DNA of 50,074 nucleotides, taken from an uncultured Lachnospiraceae bacterium. GTDB lineage: Bacteria > Bacillota > Clostridia > Lachnospirales > Lachnospiraceae. The notes beneath the pieces are model-generated. The model did not search any database. It was not told the origin of the DNA and saw only the letters and a program-made list of their open reading frames with translations. Position 1 is the stretch's first letter. The number at the start of each line of letters is the position of its first letter. The stretch lies in the NCBI GenBank assembly GCA_902781325.1, contig CACZJD010000006.1, forward strand, positions 1-50,074. Direction: 5' to 3'. The translations under genes and the position numbers were made by a program. Of the stretch, positions 16,224 to 25,637 are shown in pieces.

Positions 16224-19004
16224 CTATTTTGCCATGTACCAGTCTTTTCCGCTGTGCACATCCGTTTCCAGTTCCACTTCCAGATCAGCCGCGCCTGCCA
16301 TTTCGGAAGCCAGAAGTTCTTTGACGCGCTCTTCTTCCTCCGGGACCGCCTCGATCAGGAGTTCGTCGTGGATCTGCAGGATGAGTCTGGAAACAAGGTT
16401 CTCTCTGCGGAGAGTTTCCCAGACTCTGATCATCGCTATTTTGATAATATCCGCCGCTGTTCCCTGGATCGGTGAATTCATTGCCACCCTTTCGCCAAAA
16501 GATCGCTGCATAAAGTTGCTGCTCTTCAGCTCCGGAACCGGTCTCCTGCGGCCGTATATAGTCTGCGCATATCCGTTCTCTTTCGCGTCGGCAACCAGCC
16601 CGTCCAAAAAGTCCTTGATGCCGGGATAAGTACGAAAATATGCTTCAATGTACTCCGCCGCCTCTTTCCTGGAAATACTGAGTCCCTGGCTGAGTCCGAA
16701 AGAGCTGATCCCATATACGATGCCGAAATTCACCGCCTTCGCGTTCCTTCTCTGGAGGGGCGTGACCTCTTCAAAGGGAGTATGAAACACCTTGGAGGCT
16801 GTGATCCTGTGAATATCCTTATTCTCTTTGTAAGCATCGATCAGTTCTCTGTCACCGCTCATATGCGCGAGGATCCTGAGCTCGATCTGGGAGTAGTCCG
16901 CGTCCGCGAACAGCATTCCCTCCGCGGGTATGAAAGCCTTCCTGATCTTCCTGCCCATCTCCGTCTTCATGGGAATATTCTGGAGATTGGGTTCTGTTGA
17001 ACTGATCCTTCCCGTCGCTGTGATCGTCTGATTGAAACTTGTGTGGATCCTTCCGTCCTTCGCGACATAAGCAGCAAGACCGTCCGCGTATGTGGATTTG
17101 AGTTTGGTGACCGCCCTGTACTGCAGTATGTTGTCTACGATGGGATAATCGGGCGCAAGTTTTTCAAGGACACCCGCTGCTGTGGAGTAACCCGTCTTGG
17201 TCTTCTTGCCGCCGGGCATTCCGAGTTTCTCAAAAAGGATCACGCCGAGCTGTTTGGGAGAAGCTATATTGAACTCTTCCCCGCAGGCATTGTAGATCTT
17301 CTCCGCCAGTTCGTCAGCTTGTTTGCCCAGCTGTCCGCTGTACTCCTTAAGGGCCTCGGGCCTGATCCGTATTCCGATCCGCTCCATATCATAGAGGACA
17401 TAACTCAGGGGTCTCTCGATCTGTCTGTACAGATTGATCATTCCCTCTTCTCCCAGCCGGTCTTCCACAGGCTTTGCAGCTCTGCTCAGCACCGATGCCA
17501 TGCTGCACGCATACTTAATGAGTTCTTCCCTCTGCTCCTTAAGAGCCTGCCTCTTCGTTTTTTTGTCGAAGACCTGCTTCCACGTGGGATAAGATTCCTC
17601 GAGATACTCAGAAGCTGTCATCTCGGGCTGATAATCACTCTGGAGAGGGTTTACGAGATAACACTCGATCAGAAGATCCGCGAATCCCCCGAGCTTTATT
17701 CCGTCCCTGAAATCTGAACTGCTGTCGATCCCCCAGATCGGGAACTGGTTCTTGAGCCCGAAGACACAGATGACAGCCGGCTCGGGCTTAGTATCATCCG
17801 CCGCTTCCTCTCCGCAAGCCTTCAGTGCTTCCACTCGGAGGTTGCGGAGCATTTCCAGAAGATCCCTCTCCGCCAGGTTATCTGCACTTTCAGGATCAGA
17901 AGCATCTAAAAATACAGCCTTCTTTCCAATGCACAAAGCGGCCGCGCTGAGGAGTTCATCCTCCTCTTCGCCGTACTTAACGGGATCCGTCACAGGATAT
18001 ACACCCAAATAAGAGGGAGAGGAAGGATCCGCTTTTTTCATTTCTCCGATCACGTTTTCAAGATAGTCCTGCGCTTCGGCTTTCTTCGTGATCACTCTGT
18101 AAGTGAGTTCCTCATGGTTGCCTGCAGCCGCTGCCGCGTCGAATCTGGGAAGCAGGGCTCTGAAATTCAGCTCGGTAAAGAGATGAAACGCATCCGGGGT
18201 ATAGAGATTTCCGATTCTGGCATCCTCCCAGTCCGTCTCTATGCAGCAGTCTGTCTTGATCGTCACCAAAACGAGGCTCAGTCTCGCAAGGTCTTCGTTC
18301 TCGGCAAGATTTTTCCTCAGGGCGGGTTTTTTGATCTCGTCAAGGTGGGCATAGACACCGTCCACGCTGCCGTAGTCCACGATCAGCTGTGTCGCTGTCT
18401 TTTCACCGACTTTGGGAACACCGGGAACATTGTCCGAGCTGTCGCCCATGAGCGCCTTGACATGGATGAATCCTTCCGGAGTCACCTGATACGTTTTCAG
18501 GACATCATCGGCATAATAGTTCTCTATGACAGTCTGCCCCTGTCTGGTCTTGGGGATCCTGATGCAGGTGTGCTCCGTGGCGATCTGCAGAAGGTCTCTG
18601 TCTCCCGACAAAAGCGAGACTTCCATTCCCTCGGCTTCCCCGCGCCTTGCCAGAGTCCCGAGAATGTCATCCGCTTCAAGGCCTGCCTGTTCGCGGATCT
18701 GGACTCCCATTGACTTCAGCACTTTTTTGATCAGCGGAACCTGCTCCCGAAGCTCTTCGGGCATAGGTTTACGGGTTCCCTTGTACTCCTTGTAAATCTC
18801 ATGACGGAAAGTGGGCGCGTGCACGTCGAATGCCACCGTCAGATAATCCGCTTTCTCCTCGTCGAGGATCTTAAAGAGAATGTTCAGAAAGCCGAAAACG
18901 GCTCCGGTGTGCAGTCCCGCCGCATTGGTCAGATCCGGCATGCCGTAGAATGCTCTGTTGAGAATACTGTGCCCGTCCACAAGCACAAGCTTTTTGCTGT
19001 CCAT
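16224..19004 (-). CDS. polA: DNA polymerase I
   Basis: A 926-residue repair and Okazaki-fragment-processing polymerase. Residues 1-290 are the 5'-3' exonuclease (LVDGHSILNRAFYG, EADDILGTLA, SGDRDLLQI, ALMGDSSDNVPGV, then GEKTA). A degenerate 3'-5' exonuclease-like region follows, without an obvious catalytic Asp/Glu set. The C-terminal polymerase carries TATGRISSTEPNLQNIP, DADYSQIELRILAHMSGD (motif A), RRNAKAVNFGIVYGIS (motif B) and QIHDELLIE (motif C). AAAGGA precedes the ATG. It is followed closely by coaE and preceded by the zinc-finger protein gene, forming part of a long operon. Confidence 0.97.
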   Translation of the reverse strand: MDSKKLVLVDGHSILNRAFYGMPDLTNAAGLHTGAVFGFLNILFKILDEEKADYLTVAFDVHAPTFRHEIYKEYKGTRKPMPEELREQVPLIKKVLKSMGVQIREQAGLEADDILGTLARRGEAEGMEVSLLSGDRDLLQIATEHTCIRIPKTRQGQTVIENYYADDVLKTYQVTPEGFIHVKALMGDSSDNVPGVPKVGEKTATQLIVDYGSVDGVYAHLDEIKKPALRKNLAENEDLARLSLVLVTIKTDCCIETDWEDARIGNLYTPDAFHLFTELNFRALLPRFDAAAAAGNHEELTYRVITKKAEAQDYLENVIGEMKKADPSSPSYLGVYPVTDPVKYGEEEDELLSAAALCIGKKAVFLDASDPESADNLAERDLLEMLRNLRVEALKACGEEAADDTKPEPAVICVFGLKNQFPIWGIDSSSDFRDGIKLGGFADLLIECYLVNPLQSDYQPEMTASEYLEESYPTWKQVFDKKTKRQALKEQREELIKYACSMASVLSRAAKPVEDRLGEEGMINLYRQIERPLSYVLYDMERIGIRIRPEALKEYSGQLGKQADELAEKIYNACGEEFNIASPKQLGVILFEKLGMPGGKKTKTGYSTAAGVLEKLAPDYPIVDNILQYRAVTKLKSTYADGLAAYVAKDGRIHTSFNQTITATGRISSTEPNLQNIPMKTEMGRKIRKAFIPAEGMLFADADYSQIELRILAHMSGDRELIDAYKENKDIHRITASKVFHTPFEEVTPLQRRNAKAVNFGIVYGISSFGLSQGLSISRKEAAEYIEAYFRTYPGIKDFLDGLVADAKENGYAQTIYGRRRPVPELKSSNFMQRSFGERVAMNSPIQGTAADIIKIAMIRVWETLRRENLVSRLILQIHDELLIEAVPEEEERVKELLASEMAGAADLEVELETDVHSGKDWYMAK

Positions 19005-19039
19005 CAGGTTATTTCCTTTCGCCGCATCCTATGCAGCTC

Positions 19040-19366
19040 CTATTGATAAAAAAGCACCACAAACAGGACGATGACAAATGCCGCCGTCGTAATGATCTCC
19101 GAAGCGATCGCCGTCATTTTGATTCCCTGCCTTGAACTGAGCCGCTTTCTCTGAAGCTGCATAAGATCCGCCAGATCCTTGTCAACGTCAAAAGTAGCGC
19201 CTGCCTCAAGTCTTTCCAGTCCTTCATAGATCAGGTACTGGATCCGCAGTTCATCTCTGCAGTCCTCGCATTCTTCTATATGTGACAGAAACTCTGAGAG
19301 TTTCATCTCATCCAGCCTGTCATGAAGAAAGTCCAGGATCAGGCTGTTAAACTCTTTACAATCCAT
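19040..19366 (-). CDS. Small membrane protein with anti-sigma-type zinc finger
   Basis: A 108-residue protein. The N-terminal HIEECEDC (His29, Cys33, Cys36) is the H-x3-C-x2-C motif of zf-HC2/ZAS anti-sigma factors. One hydrophobic segment at about 85-106 would anchor it, placing the finger in the cytoplasm. No sigma factor gene is adjacent; it lies between cdd and polA, 35 and 21 bases from each. It may be an orphan anti-sigma factor or a metal/redox sensor. GGAGGAG lies 11 bases before the ATG. Confidence 0.75.
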   Translation of the reverse strand: MDCKEFNSLILDFLHDRLDEMKLSEFLSHIEECEDCRDELRIQYLIYEGLERLEAGATFDVDKDLADLMQLQRKRLSSRQGIKMTAIASEIITTAAFVIVLFVVLFYQ

Positions 19367-19387
19367 ACTGTATAAGTTCTCCTCCGA

Positions 19388-19828
19388 TCAGGCAAGGGAC
19401 TCCGGTCCGAAAGAGTTCGGAAGGAGTTCCTCGAGGGTAAAGATCTTATAGTCCTCTTTGCTCCTGGCCACGATGACAATGAAGGTGTCGCCGTCACAGA
19501 ACTCCCGCATAAACTGCCTGCAGGTGCCGCAGGGATAACTGTAGACCTCCGGATCTTCTTCTCTTCCGCCCGCGACCGCGATCGCTCTGAATTCGCGCTC
19601 CCCTTCGCTCACGGCTTTCACCATTGCCGTTCTCTCCGCGCAGATCGTGACCGGATAAGCCGCGTTTTCTATGTTGCAGCCCCCGTAGATCCTGCCGCTC
19701 TCGGTCAAAAGAGCAGCGCCGACCGCAAATCCCGAATAAGGGATATAGGAGCGTGTTCTCATAAAGAGCGCCTCTTCTATCAGTTTGGAAATGATCTCAC
19801 TGCTGAGAGTGATCTGACTGTTTCCCAT
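19388..19828 (-). CDS. cdd: Cytidine deaminase
   Basis: A 146-residue zinc enzyme converting cytidine and deoxycytidine to uridine forms in pyrimidine salvage. The zinc/catalytic motifs CAERTAM (with the Glu proton shuttle) and PCGTCRQF are present, and NIENAAYP is the substrate-binding block. It lies 17 bases after udp, which uses its product, so the pair makes a cytidine-to-uracil route. Confidence 0.96.
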   Translation of the reverse strand: MGNSQITLSSEIISKLIEEALFMRTRSYIPYSGFAVGAALLTESGRIYGGCNIENAAYPVTICAERTAMVKAVSEGEREFRAIAVAGGREEDPEVYSYPCGTCRQFMREFCDGDTFIVIVARSKEDYKIFTLEELLPNSFGPESLA

Positions 19829-19845
19829 GTCTCACCGTCCTTTTT

Positions 19846-20628
19846 TCATTCCGCGGCGTCTTTGCGGGCGAGGATCTTCACTGCCTCGATCGCCGTTCTG
19901 ATCGCGCTGTCTGTGTCATGAACAATGGGATTGGACAGGCCTTTCTTCGCTCTTGTCTGATTGGCCATTGTCAAAAGGACCGTACCGGTCCTCACTTTTC
20001 TGTATCCGCCCACTATAAACAGTGTCGCGGATTCCATTTCCGACGCAAGACAGCCCAATTTCAGGTAAGCGTCCCAGTTCTGCAGCAGCACCGCGCTGTT
20101 GGGCAGAAGTTCGGGATTGTGCTGCCCGTAGAAAGCGTCCTTGCAGTGCACGACACCTATGTGATATCTTTTGCCGAGGTTCTCCGCCGCGTCCTCGAGA
20201 GCCCTCAGTACAGTATGATCCGAGACTGCGGGATACTCAACAGGCGCATACTCTCTGCTGGCTCCGTCCATGCGGATCGCGCCTGACGCGATCACAAGGT
20301 CTCCGCTCAGAACTTCCTCCTGCATTCCTCCGCAGGTGCCGACCCTGATAAAGGTATCCGCGCCGCAGTTCGCCAGTTCCTCCAGCGCGATCGCCGCGGA
20401 AGGGCCGCCGATGCCGGTAGAGGTCACACTCAGCCTCACGCCGTCCACTGTTCCCGTAATAGTTATATACTCTCTGTTGTCTGCCACCAGTACAGGGTTG
20501 TCAAAATATTCCGCGATCTTCGCGCACCGCTTGGGATCACCGGGCAGCAGAACATATCTCCCCACTTCACCTTTTGCCACCTGAATGTGGTACTGTCTTT
20601 CAGGATCGATCGAATAAGCTGGTATCAT
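19846..20628 (-). CDS. udp: Uridine phosphorylase
   Basis: A 260-residue nucleoside phosphorylase that splits uridine with phosphate into uracil and ribose 1-phosphate. The opening [48 protein letters not shown] and [10 protein letters not shown] (ribose-binding Glu-Met-Glu) are family motifs. It is co-directional with cdd and 15 bases from the histidine kinase stop upstream. AAAGGAG precedes the ATG. Confidence 0.95.
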   Translation of the reverse strand: MIPAYSIDPERQYHIQVAKGEVGRYVLLPGDPKRCAKIAEYFDNPVLVADNREYITITGTVDGVRLSVTSTGIGGPSAAIALEELANCGADTFIRVGTCGGMQEEVLSGDLVIASGAIRMDGASREYAPVEYPAVSDHTVLRALEDAAENLGKRYHIGVVHCKDAFYGQHNPELLPNSAVLLQNWDAYLKLGCLASEMESATLFIVGGYRKVRTGTVLLTMANQTRAKKGLSNPIVHDTDSAIRTAIEAVKILARKDAAE

Positions 20629-20643
20629 GTGTTTTCTCCTTTC

Positions 20644-22368
20644 CTATCGCAGCACCCGCCTCAGCACATAGCGCAGTGTGAGCACATCCACCGGTTTCGT
20701 AATATAGGCATCCATACCGCTCTCAGCGGCCTTGCAGCGGTCCTCCTTAAATGCATTGGCAGTCATGGCAATGATTGGGATCCGGGCTCTGCTTCTGTCA
20801 GGAAGGGAGCGGATCCTCTCGGTCGCTTCATATCCGTCCATGACCGGCATCTGGATATCCATAAGTATCGCCGAGTAATACCAGGGATCAGATTCAATGA
20901 TCTTCTGCAGGGCTTTCCTTCCGTTCTCAGCTGTCTCCACTTTAAAGCCGTCCTCGATCAGCATATCCTCAGCGATCTCCCTGTTGAGCGGATTGTCTTC
21001 CACGAGAAGGAGTCTCCTTCCCTCGATCCAGCCGACATCCGCGTTCTTTCTTCGGGCCGCGCTGTCGCGATCCTGAAAGACAGCCATATCTCCGCTGTCC
21101 ATACCTTTTATTTCCTGACCGCCGCCTTCATCCGCTTCGGGGCTCAGCTCGTCCACCGGCCGAAATTCCAGATCAACTACAAATTCCGTGCCGACATTCT
21201 CCTCGCTCTCCACACTTATATTGCCGCCCATCATGTCCACGATCCCCTTGGCTATGGACATTCCCAGACCGCTCCCATAGGAATTATTCTCGATCCTTCC
21301 CGTCTCTCTCTCAAAGGGCTCGAAGACGCGGCCGATAAAGCTCTTACCTATGCCGATCCCGGTATCTGTCACCCTGAACACATAGCCGCAGTATCTGCGG
21401 CCGCTCTGGTGCGGCTTCTGGTGGATCATAAGGCTGACTGAGCCTCCGGGCTCCGTGTACTTGACCGAATTGCTCAGGAGATTTAGAAGGACCTGGGTGA
21501 GCCTCGTCTCATCGCAGTACACTTCGTAGTTAACCACTGACTCTGTGTCGATCGTAAAGGTGAGATTCTTGGCTGTCATTTGCGGCTGCATGATACCACG
21601 TATCTTCTCCACAAGGTTCCTCAGATCACACCTGTTTTCATTGATCGTGATCCTGCCGCTCTCGATCCTGCTCATGTCAAGCACGTCATTAATCAGTCTG
21701 AGAAGATGATTGCTGGAAGTGCGGATCTTCTCGAGAGCGTCCTTCACCTTCTCTGTATCATCCAGATGAGAGGAGGCGATGTTTGTAAACCCCATGATCG
21801 CGTTCATCGGAGTTCTGATGTCATGGGACATGTTAGTGAGAAAAGTGCTCTTTGCCGAATCGGTGCTCCTGGCCCTGTCCAGGGCTCCTTCGAACAGCCT
21901 TCTCTGCTGCAGCTCCCTGCTCATCTCATCCTGGATGCAGGATACGCCGACGAAGGCTTTGGGGCCTTCCTCCGCGCGGATCATCCTCATCCGGAAGTAT
22001 TCCGGTCCCCTGCTTGTGATCGCCCTGAATACGAAACTGCAGTATCCGTCGTTCTCAAGCCTGCTCCTGAGGCTCTCAAGGCTCACAGCTCCGATAAACA
22101 GGTCGTAATCATAAGAATAGATGCAGCTGTCCGCGATCTCGAGCATAGTCAGCGAGAATTTGTCCCTGAACATTCCCGAAAGATTTTTGGAAAATCTTCC
22201 CGACATTTTGAAGATCTCATAGGAATCATTTGAAGTATCCAGGATCAGTGCCACTTCGTATTCTCGAAGGAGCGCGTCGAGTATGACCTTCTGCCTTGAA
22301 GACAGGCCGGATCCTCCCTCATTTACATCCCCCGCCTTTTGAGCGGTCTCTCTGTTTGTATTTTTCAT
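20644..22368 (-). CDS. Hybrid sensor histidine kinase/response regulator
   Basis: A 574-residue cytoplasmic signalling protein with no transmembrane segment. Residues about 30-150 resemble a PAS-like sensor fold. The kinase core follows: FLTNMSHDIRTPMNAI with phospho-acceptor His182, then HATPase N, G1 and G2 boxes (LLNLLSNSVKYTE, DTGIGIG, YGSGLGMSIAKGI). The C-terminal receiver (about 450-574) has LLLVEDN, the phospho-acceptor Asp504 in MDIQMP, MTANAF and KPVD. No output domain is fused, so signal goes to an unknown partner. The ATG at 22368 is chosen for GGAG nine bases upstream; the frame opens at 22422 without a site. It heads the udp-cdd-polA run and is divergent from citrate synthase. 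Confidence 0.9.
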   Translation of the reverse strand: MKNTNRETAQKAGDVNEGGSGLSSRQKVILDALLREYEVALILDTSNDSYEIFKMSGRFSKNLSGMFRDKFSLTMLEIADSCIYSYDYDLFIGAVSLESLRSRLENDGYCSFVFRAITSRGPEYFRMRMIRAEEGPKAFVGVSCIQDEMSRELQQRRLFEGALDRARSTDSAKSTFLTNMSHDIRTPMNAIMGFTNIASSHLDDTEKVKDALEKIRTSSNHLLRLINDVLDMSRIESGRITINENRCDLRNLVEKIRGIMQPQMTAKNLTFTIDTESVVNYEVYCDETRLTQVLLNLLSNSVKYTEPGGSVSLMIHQKPHQSGRRYCGYVFRVTDTGIGIGKSFIGRVFEPFERETGRIENNSYGSGLGMSIAKGIVDMMGGNISVESEENVGTEFVVDLEFRPVDELSPEADEGGGQEIKGMDSGDMAVFQDRDSAARRKNADVGWIEGRRLLLVEDNPLNREIAEDMLIEDGFKVETAENGRKALQKIIESDPWYYSAILMDIQMPVMDGYEATERIRSLPDRSRARIPIIAMTANAFKEDRCKAAESGMDAYITKPVDVLTLRYVLRRVLR

Positions 22369-22493
22369 CTGGTAACGCTCCACTCCGGCCTTAAAGGACC
22401 AGGCCGGATCCTCCCCGTACATTACATTTTTTAACGGGCCGCCGGTCCGCTGCCGTACTTCCGGCCGCAGACCGCGCTTTTGCGGCTCATATT

Positions 22494-22523
22494 ATGATAC
22501 CATTTCCCCTGTAAAAATCTCAA
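22494..22523 (-). promoter_or_regulatory. Possible promoter of the histidine kinase operon
   Basis: TTGAGA (22518-22523), an 18-base spacer and TATCAT (22494-22499) on the minus strand, in the region divergent from citrate synthase. The downstream leader is GC-rich. Confidence 0.4.
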
Positions 22524-22561
22524 CATCACGCGCAATTTCCTGTTTTAAAATATTGAGAACA

Positions 22562-22570
22562 TGATATAAT
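22562..22570 (+). promoter_or_regulatory. Extended -10 promoter of citrate synthase
   Basis: TGATATAAT (TG at 22562-22563, perfect TATAAT at 22565-22570) lies 54 bases upstream of the ATG. The -35 region is poor, as expected for an extended -10 promoter. Confidence 0.6.
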
Positions 22571-22623
22571 AGGCAGAAACCAATGCATCCTTGTATACAA
22601 TGATTCAAAAAAGGAGATTCCTT

Positions 22624-23979
22624 ATGGATACAAACCTGAATTTCCACGATGATAATATCCTGGCGAGATTCTTCGGCAGATCATCCAACTATACAGATAT
22701 CCCAAACCCGCTCTTCAGGGAGTACAATGTCAAGAAAGGACTTCGAAATGAAGACGGTACCGGCGTCCGGATCGGCCTGACCAAAGTCAGCGATGTAATA
22801 GGATACACAAAGGACGAGGAAGGGAACGTCATCCCCTGCGAAGGCGACCTGATCTACCGGGGCTACAGCATTAAGGATCTGCTCAAGAACCGGCAGGGCC
22901 ATTTCGGCTACGAAGAGACAGTATTTCTCCTGTTGTTCGGATACCTTCCCGACCGCTCCGAGTTTGATAATTTCAAGAAATGTATCTCCGCCCGCTACGA
23001 TCTTCCCGCGGATTTCCTCACAAATGATATTCTGCAGACTCCTTCCAGGAATCTGATGAACAAGCTTCAATCCAGTACGATCTCTCTTTATAATTACGCT
23101 CAGGATCCGGATGCGCAGGATGTCTATCAGACTCTGCTCAAGGGCATTGACCTCGTGGCCAAGTTCCCTTCCATCGGGTGCTATTCCTATTTTGCCAAGA
23201 TGCACCATTTTTACAGGCAGTCGCTGATCATCCACTACCCCAGACCCGAGTATTCCATCGCAGAGAACATTCTTTACATGCTCAGAAGCGACGGGAAGTT
23301 TACGGAGCGGGAGGCATCTGTCCTCGACGCGATCCTGATGATCCACGCGGATCACGGCGGCGGCAACAACTCCACTTTTACCAATGTCGTTATGGGTTCG
23401 ACAGGGACCGATCTGTACTCCGCGGTCTGCGGTTCCATCGGCTCTCTCAAAGGTCCCAAGCACGGCGGCGCCAACATCAGCGTCAACAAGATGATGCAGC
23501 AGATCATCGCCGACACGCACTATTCCTGTGATGAGGCTCTTCTGCGCTCCATTGTGGACAAGATCCTGGACAAGGACTATTTTGACAATTCCGGTCTCGT
23601 CTACGGGTTCGGCCACGCCGTCTACACTCTGAGCGATCCCAGATGCGAACTGCTCCGCTCGCTCTGCAAGACACTGGCAGAGGAACAGGGCTGCCCGGAG
23701 AGATACAGATTTTACTCCAAATTCGAGAGTGTCGTCAAAGAAGCTGTTCTCAAGCACCGCGGAAAGCCGATCTGCACCAACGTGGATTATTATTCCGGCT
23801 TTGCCTACACGATGCTGGGCATCCCGGAAGATCTTTTCACGCCTCTGTTCGCGATCGCGCGTGTTGCCGGCTGGGTCGCCCACAATGTCGAGAACAAGAT
23901 GTACGATGGAAAGATCATGCGTCCCGCGACAAAATATATCGGCGATCACCAGAAATATGTCCCGATGAAAAAGAGATGA
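22624..23979 (+). CDS. gltA: Citrate synthase
   Basis: A 451-residue enzyme that condenses acetyl-CoA and oxaloacetate to citrate. The catalytic His is in IHADHGGGNNSTF, a second His in GFGHAVYTLSDPR, and the catalytic Asp in TNVDYYSGF; GSLKGPKHGGAN is the CoA-contacting loop. The length is slightly above the usual ~430 because of an N-terminal extension common in clostridial forms. The ATG at 22624 has AAGGAG upstream; earlier in-frame starts lack it. No other TCA genes are in the window; it probably feeds glutamate synthesis. A bidirectional terminator follows. Confidence 0.95.
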   Translation: MDTNLNFHDDNILARFFGRSSNYTDIPNPLFREYNVKKGLRNEDGTGVRIGLTKVSDVIGYTKDEEGNVIPCEGDLIYRGYSIKDLLKNRQGHFGYEETVFLLLFGYLPDRSEFDNFKKCISARYDLPADFLTNDILQTPSRNLMNKLQSSTISLYNYAQDPDAQDVYQTLLKGIDLVAKFPSIGCYSYFAKMHHFYRQSLIIHYPRPEYSIAENILYMLRSDGKFTEREASVLDAILMIHADHGGGNNSTFTNVVMGSTGTDLYSAVCGSIGSLKGPKHGGANISVNKMMQQIIADTHYSCDEALLRSIVDKILDKDYFDNSGLVYGFGHAVYTLSDPRCELLRSLCKTLAEEQGCPERYRFYSKFESVVKEAVLKHRGKPICTNVDYYSGFAYTMLGIPEDLFTPLFAIARVAGWVAHNVENKMYDGKIMRPATKYIGDHQKYVPMKKR

Positions 23980-24002
23980 GAAGCCGCTAGAACATTGTAA
24001 AC

Positions 24003-24039
24003 AAAAAAAGGCTGCCACAAAAATGTGGCAGCCTTTTTT
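24003..24039. terminator. Bidirectional terminator between gltA and purF
   Basis: A 16-bp palindrome (24004-24019 with 24024-24039) with an AAAA loop carries A and T runs on both sides and lies between the convergent genes, serving both. Confidence 0.9.
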
Positions 24040-24049
24040 AATGCCTGTT

Positions 24050-25474
24050 TTATTCCTTGCCGTTCCAGCAGTATGTGCACAGTTTGCAGGGCGCAAGATC
24101 GATTGCTTCGATCATGTCGTCGAGACGGTGATAATGCAGGGAAGTGAAGTTCAGTTCTTTCCTGATCTCCTCGAGCATCGCGTGATACTGGTCGGAATCG
24201 GGATCCGTATACTTTTCTACCATCTCATCCGTGAATTTGGATGTTCCCTCGAGCATTTCGATCTTTCTGCGTGTGATCAGCTCTTTCTCGGAATCGGAGC
24301 GGGAGAAATTCAGATACTTGCACCCGAATACAAGGGGCGGACATGCCGGTCTGATATGGACCTCGCTTGCTCCGCTGCTGTACAGATATTCCGTAGTCTC
24401 CCTCAGCTGTGTGCCGCGGACAATGGAATCGTCGATCAAAAGGAGTTTTTTGCCGGCGATCAGTTCATGGATCGGAATCAGTTTCATCTTGGCGATCAGA
24501 TCTCTCTTGCTCTGATGCGTCGGCATAAAGGACCTGGGCCAGGTGGGCGTATATTTGACAAACGGTCTCGAATAAGGGACATTCGATCTGTTTGCGTAGC
24601 CTATGGCATGAGCGACTCCGGAATCCGGCACACCTGCGACCATGTCAGGATGAATATTTCCGCGCTTTAAGTCTCTCTCCGCGAGTTTGCGGCCGCAGCC
24701 GTATCTCATATCCTCCACATTGAGTCCCTCGTAAGAGGACGCGGGAAATCCGTAATAGATCCATAAAAAGCTGCAGATCCGCATCTCCTTGCGGGCCGGT
24801 ATCTTCACTTCGTATCCTTCCGGATCGATGAAGACAACTTCGCCGGGACCGAGTTCTTTCTCAGTCGTGTATCCGAGATTGAGGAAAGAGAAGCTTTCAA
24901 AGCATACACAGAACCCTGTGTCCTTCTTACCGATCACACAGGGAGTCCTGCCCCATTTATCTCTGGAGGCATAGATCCCCTTGGGCGTCATGATCAGGAA
25001 TGTCATGGAGCCGTCGATCATATCCTGCGCATACTGTATTCCTTCGAGGATATCCTTTTTCTGATTGATCAGGGACGCGACCATTTCGGTGGGATTGATG
25101 TCGCCGCCGCTCATTTCGAGGAAATGAGAGTGCGTGCCGCTAAAGAGCATATCCGTCAGTTCTTTTATATTATTGATCCTGCCTACAGTGGTAATGGCGT
25201 AAGTCCCGTGATGGGAGCGGACAATCAGCGGCTGGGGCTCATAATCGCTGATGCACCCGATGCCGAGATTACCCTTCATCTTTACCAGATCTTTTTCAAA
25301 CTTGGGCCTGAAGTTCGAGCTCTCTATATTATGGATCGCTCTGTCAAACCCTTTTTCTGAATCATATACTGCCATGCCGGCGCGTCTTGTTCCGAGATGA
25401 GAATGATAGTCTGTACCGTAAAACAGGTCAAAGAGCACATCCTCGCGCAATGCGGCACCAAAAAAACCACCCAT
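24050..25474 (-). CDS. purF: Amidophosphoribosyltransferase-family protein without the N-terminal Cys
   Basis: A 474-residue PurF-family protein; the classic enzyme makes 5-phosphoribosylamine from PRPP and glutamine. The phosphoribosyltransferase half has the PRPP loop LLIDDSIVRGTQLRETT, and GVPDSG is present. The glutaminase half begins MGGFFGAAL: where classic enzymes have the catalytic Cys (CGxFG), residue 2 is Gly. The start is secure, with AAGGAGG four bases before the ATG at 25474. I recall a subfamily in Clostridia and Bacteroides that shares MGGFFG and GTDYHSHLGTRRAGM, so this is probably an old variant, not a mutation. It might use free ammonia, an ammonia donor protein, or do something else. 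No other pur genes are adjacent. Confidence 0.82.
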   Translation of the reverse strand: MGGFFGAALREDVLFDLFYGTDYHSHLGTRRAGMAVYDSEKGFDRAIHNIESSNFRPKFEKDLVKMKGNLGIGCISDYEPQPLIVRSHHGTYAITTVGRINNIKELTDMLFSGTHSHFLEMSGGDINPTEMVASLINQKKDILEGIQYAQDMIDGSMTFLIMTPKGIYASRDKWGRTPCVIGKKDTGFCVCFESFSFLNLGYTTEKELGPGEVVFIDPEGYEVKIPARKEMRICSFLWIYYGFPASSYEGLNVEDMRYGCGRKLAERDLKRGNIHPDMVAGVPDSGVAHAIGYANRSNVPYSRPFVKYTPTWPRSFMPTHQSKRDLIAKMKLIPIHELIAGKKLLLIDDSIVRGTQLRETTEYLYSSGASEVHIRPACPPLVFGCKYLNFSRSDSEKELITRRKIEMLEGTSKFTDEMVEKYTDPDSDQYHAMLEEIRKELNFTSLHYHRLDDMIEAIDLAPCKLCTYCWNGKE

Positions 25475-25526
25475 GCTGCCTCCTTAGAAATTGAGCAAAA
25501 AATCGCACATCGGTTACAACACGCTA

Positions 25527-25555
25527 ATCTTAACATTGAAAAGCGCAAATTGTAA
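25527..25555 (-). promoter_or_regulatory. Possible promoter of the purF-like gene
   Basis: TTACAA (25550-25555), a 17-base spacer and TAAGAT (25527-25532) on the minus strand, about 50 bases upstream of the start. No purine riboswitch fold was recognised here. Confidence 0.4.
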
Positions 25556-25607
25556 GACGTGGGAATCCACTAAAAGAAAGCAAGTAATCGGGTGGTTTTA
25601 GTCAAAA

Positions 25608-25637
25608 TACACAAACTCGCTACATTCTATTTGTGTA
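25608..25637 (-). terminator. Possible terminator of the hydrolase gene
   Basis: An 8-bp stem (25608-25615 with 25630-25637) with a 14-base loop is followed by TTTT on the minus strand, directly after the hydrolase stop. The loop is long, so it is moderate support only. Confidence 0.4.

Noticed and set aside
22681-24096. 471-codon open frame on the minus strand
   Set aside because: Antisense to citrate synthase and running through the bidirectional terminator.
24050-25474. Wrong start codon as the reason for the missing PurF Cys
   Set aside because: AAGGAGG sits four bases before the ATG, and the MGGFFG opening is shared, as I recall, by a whole subfamily.
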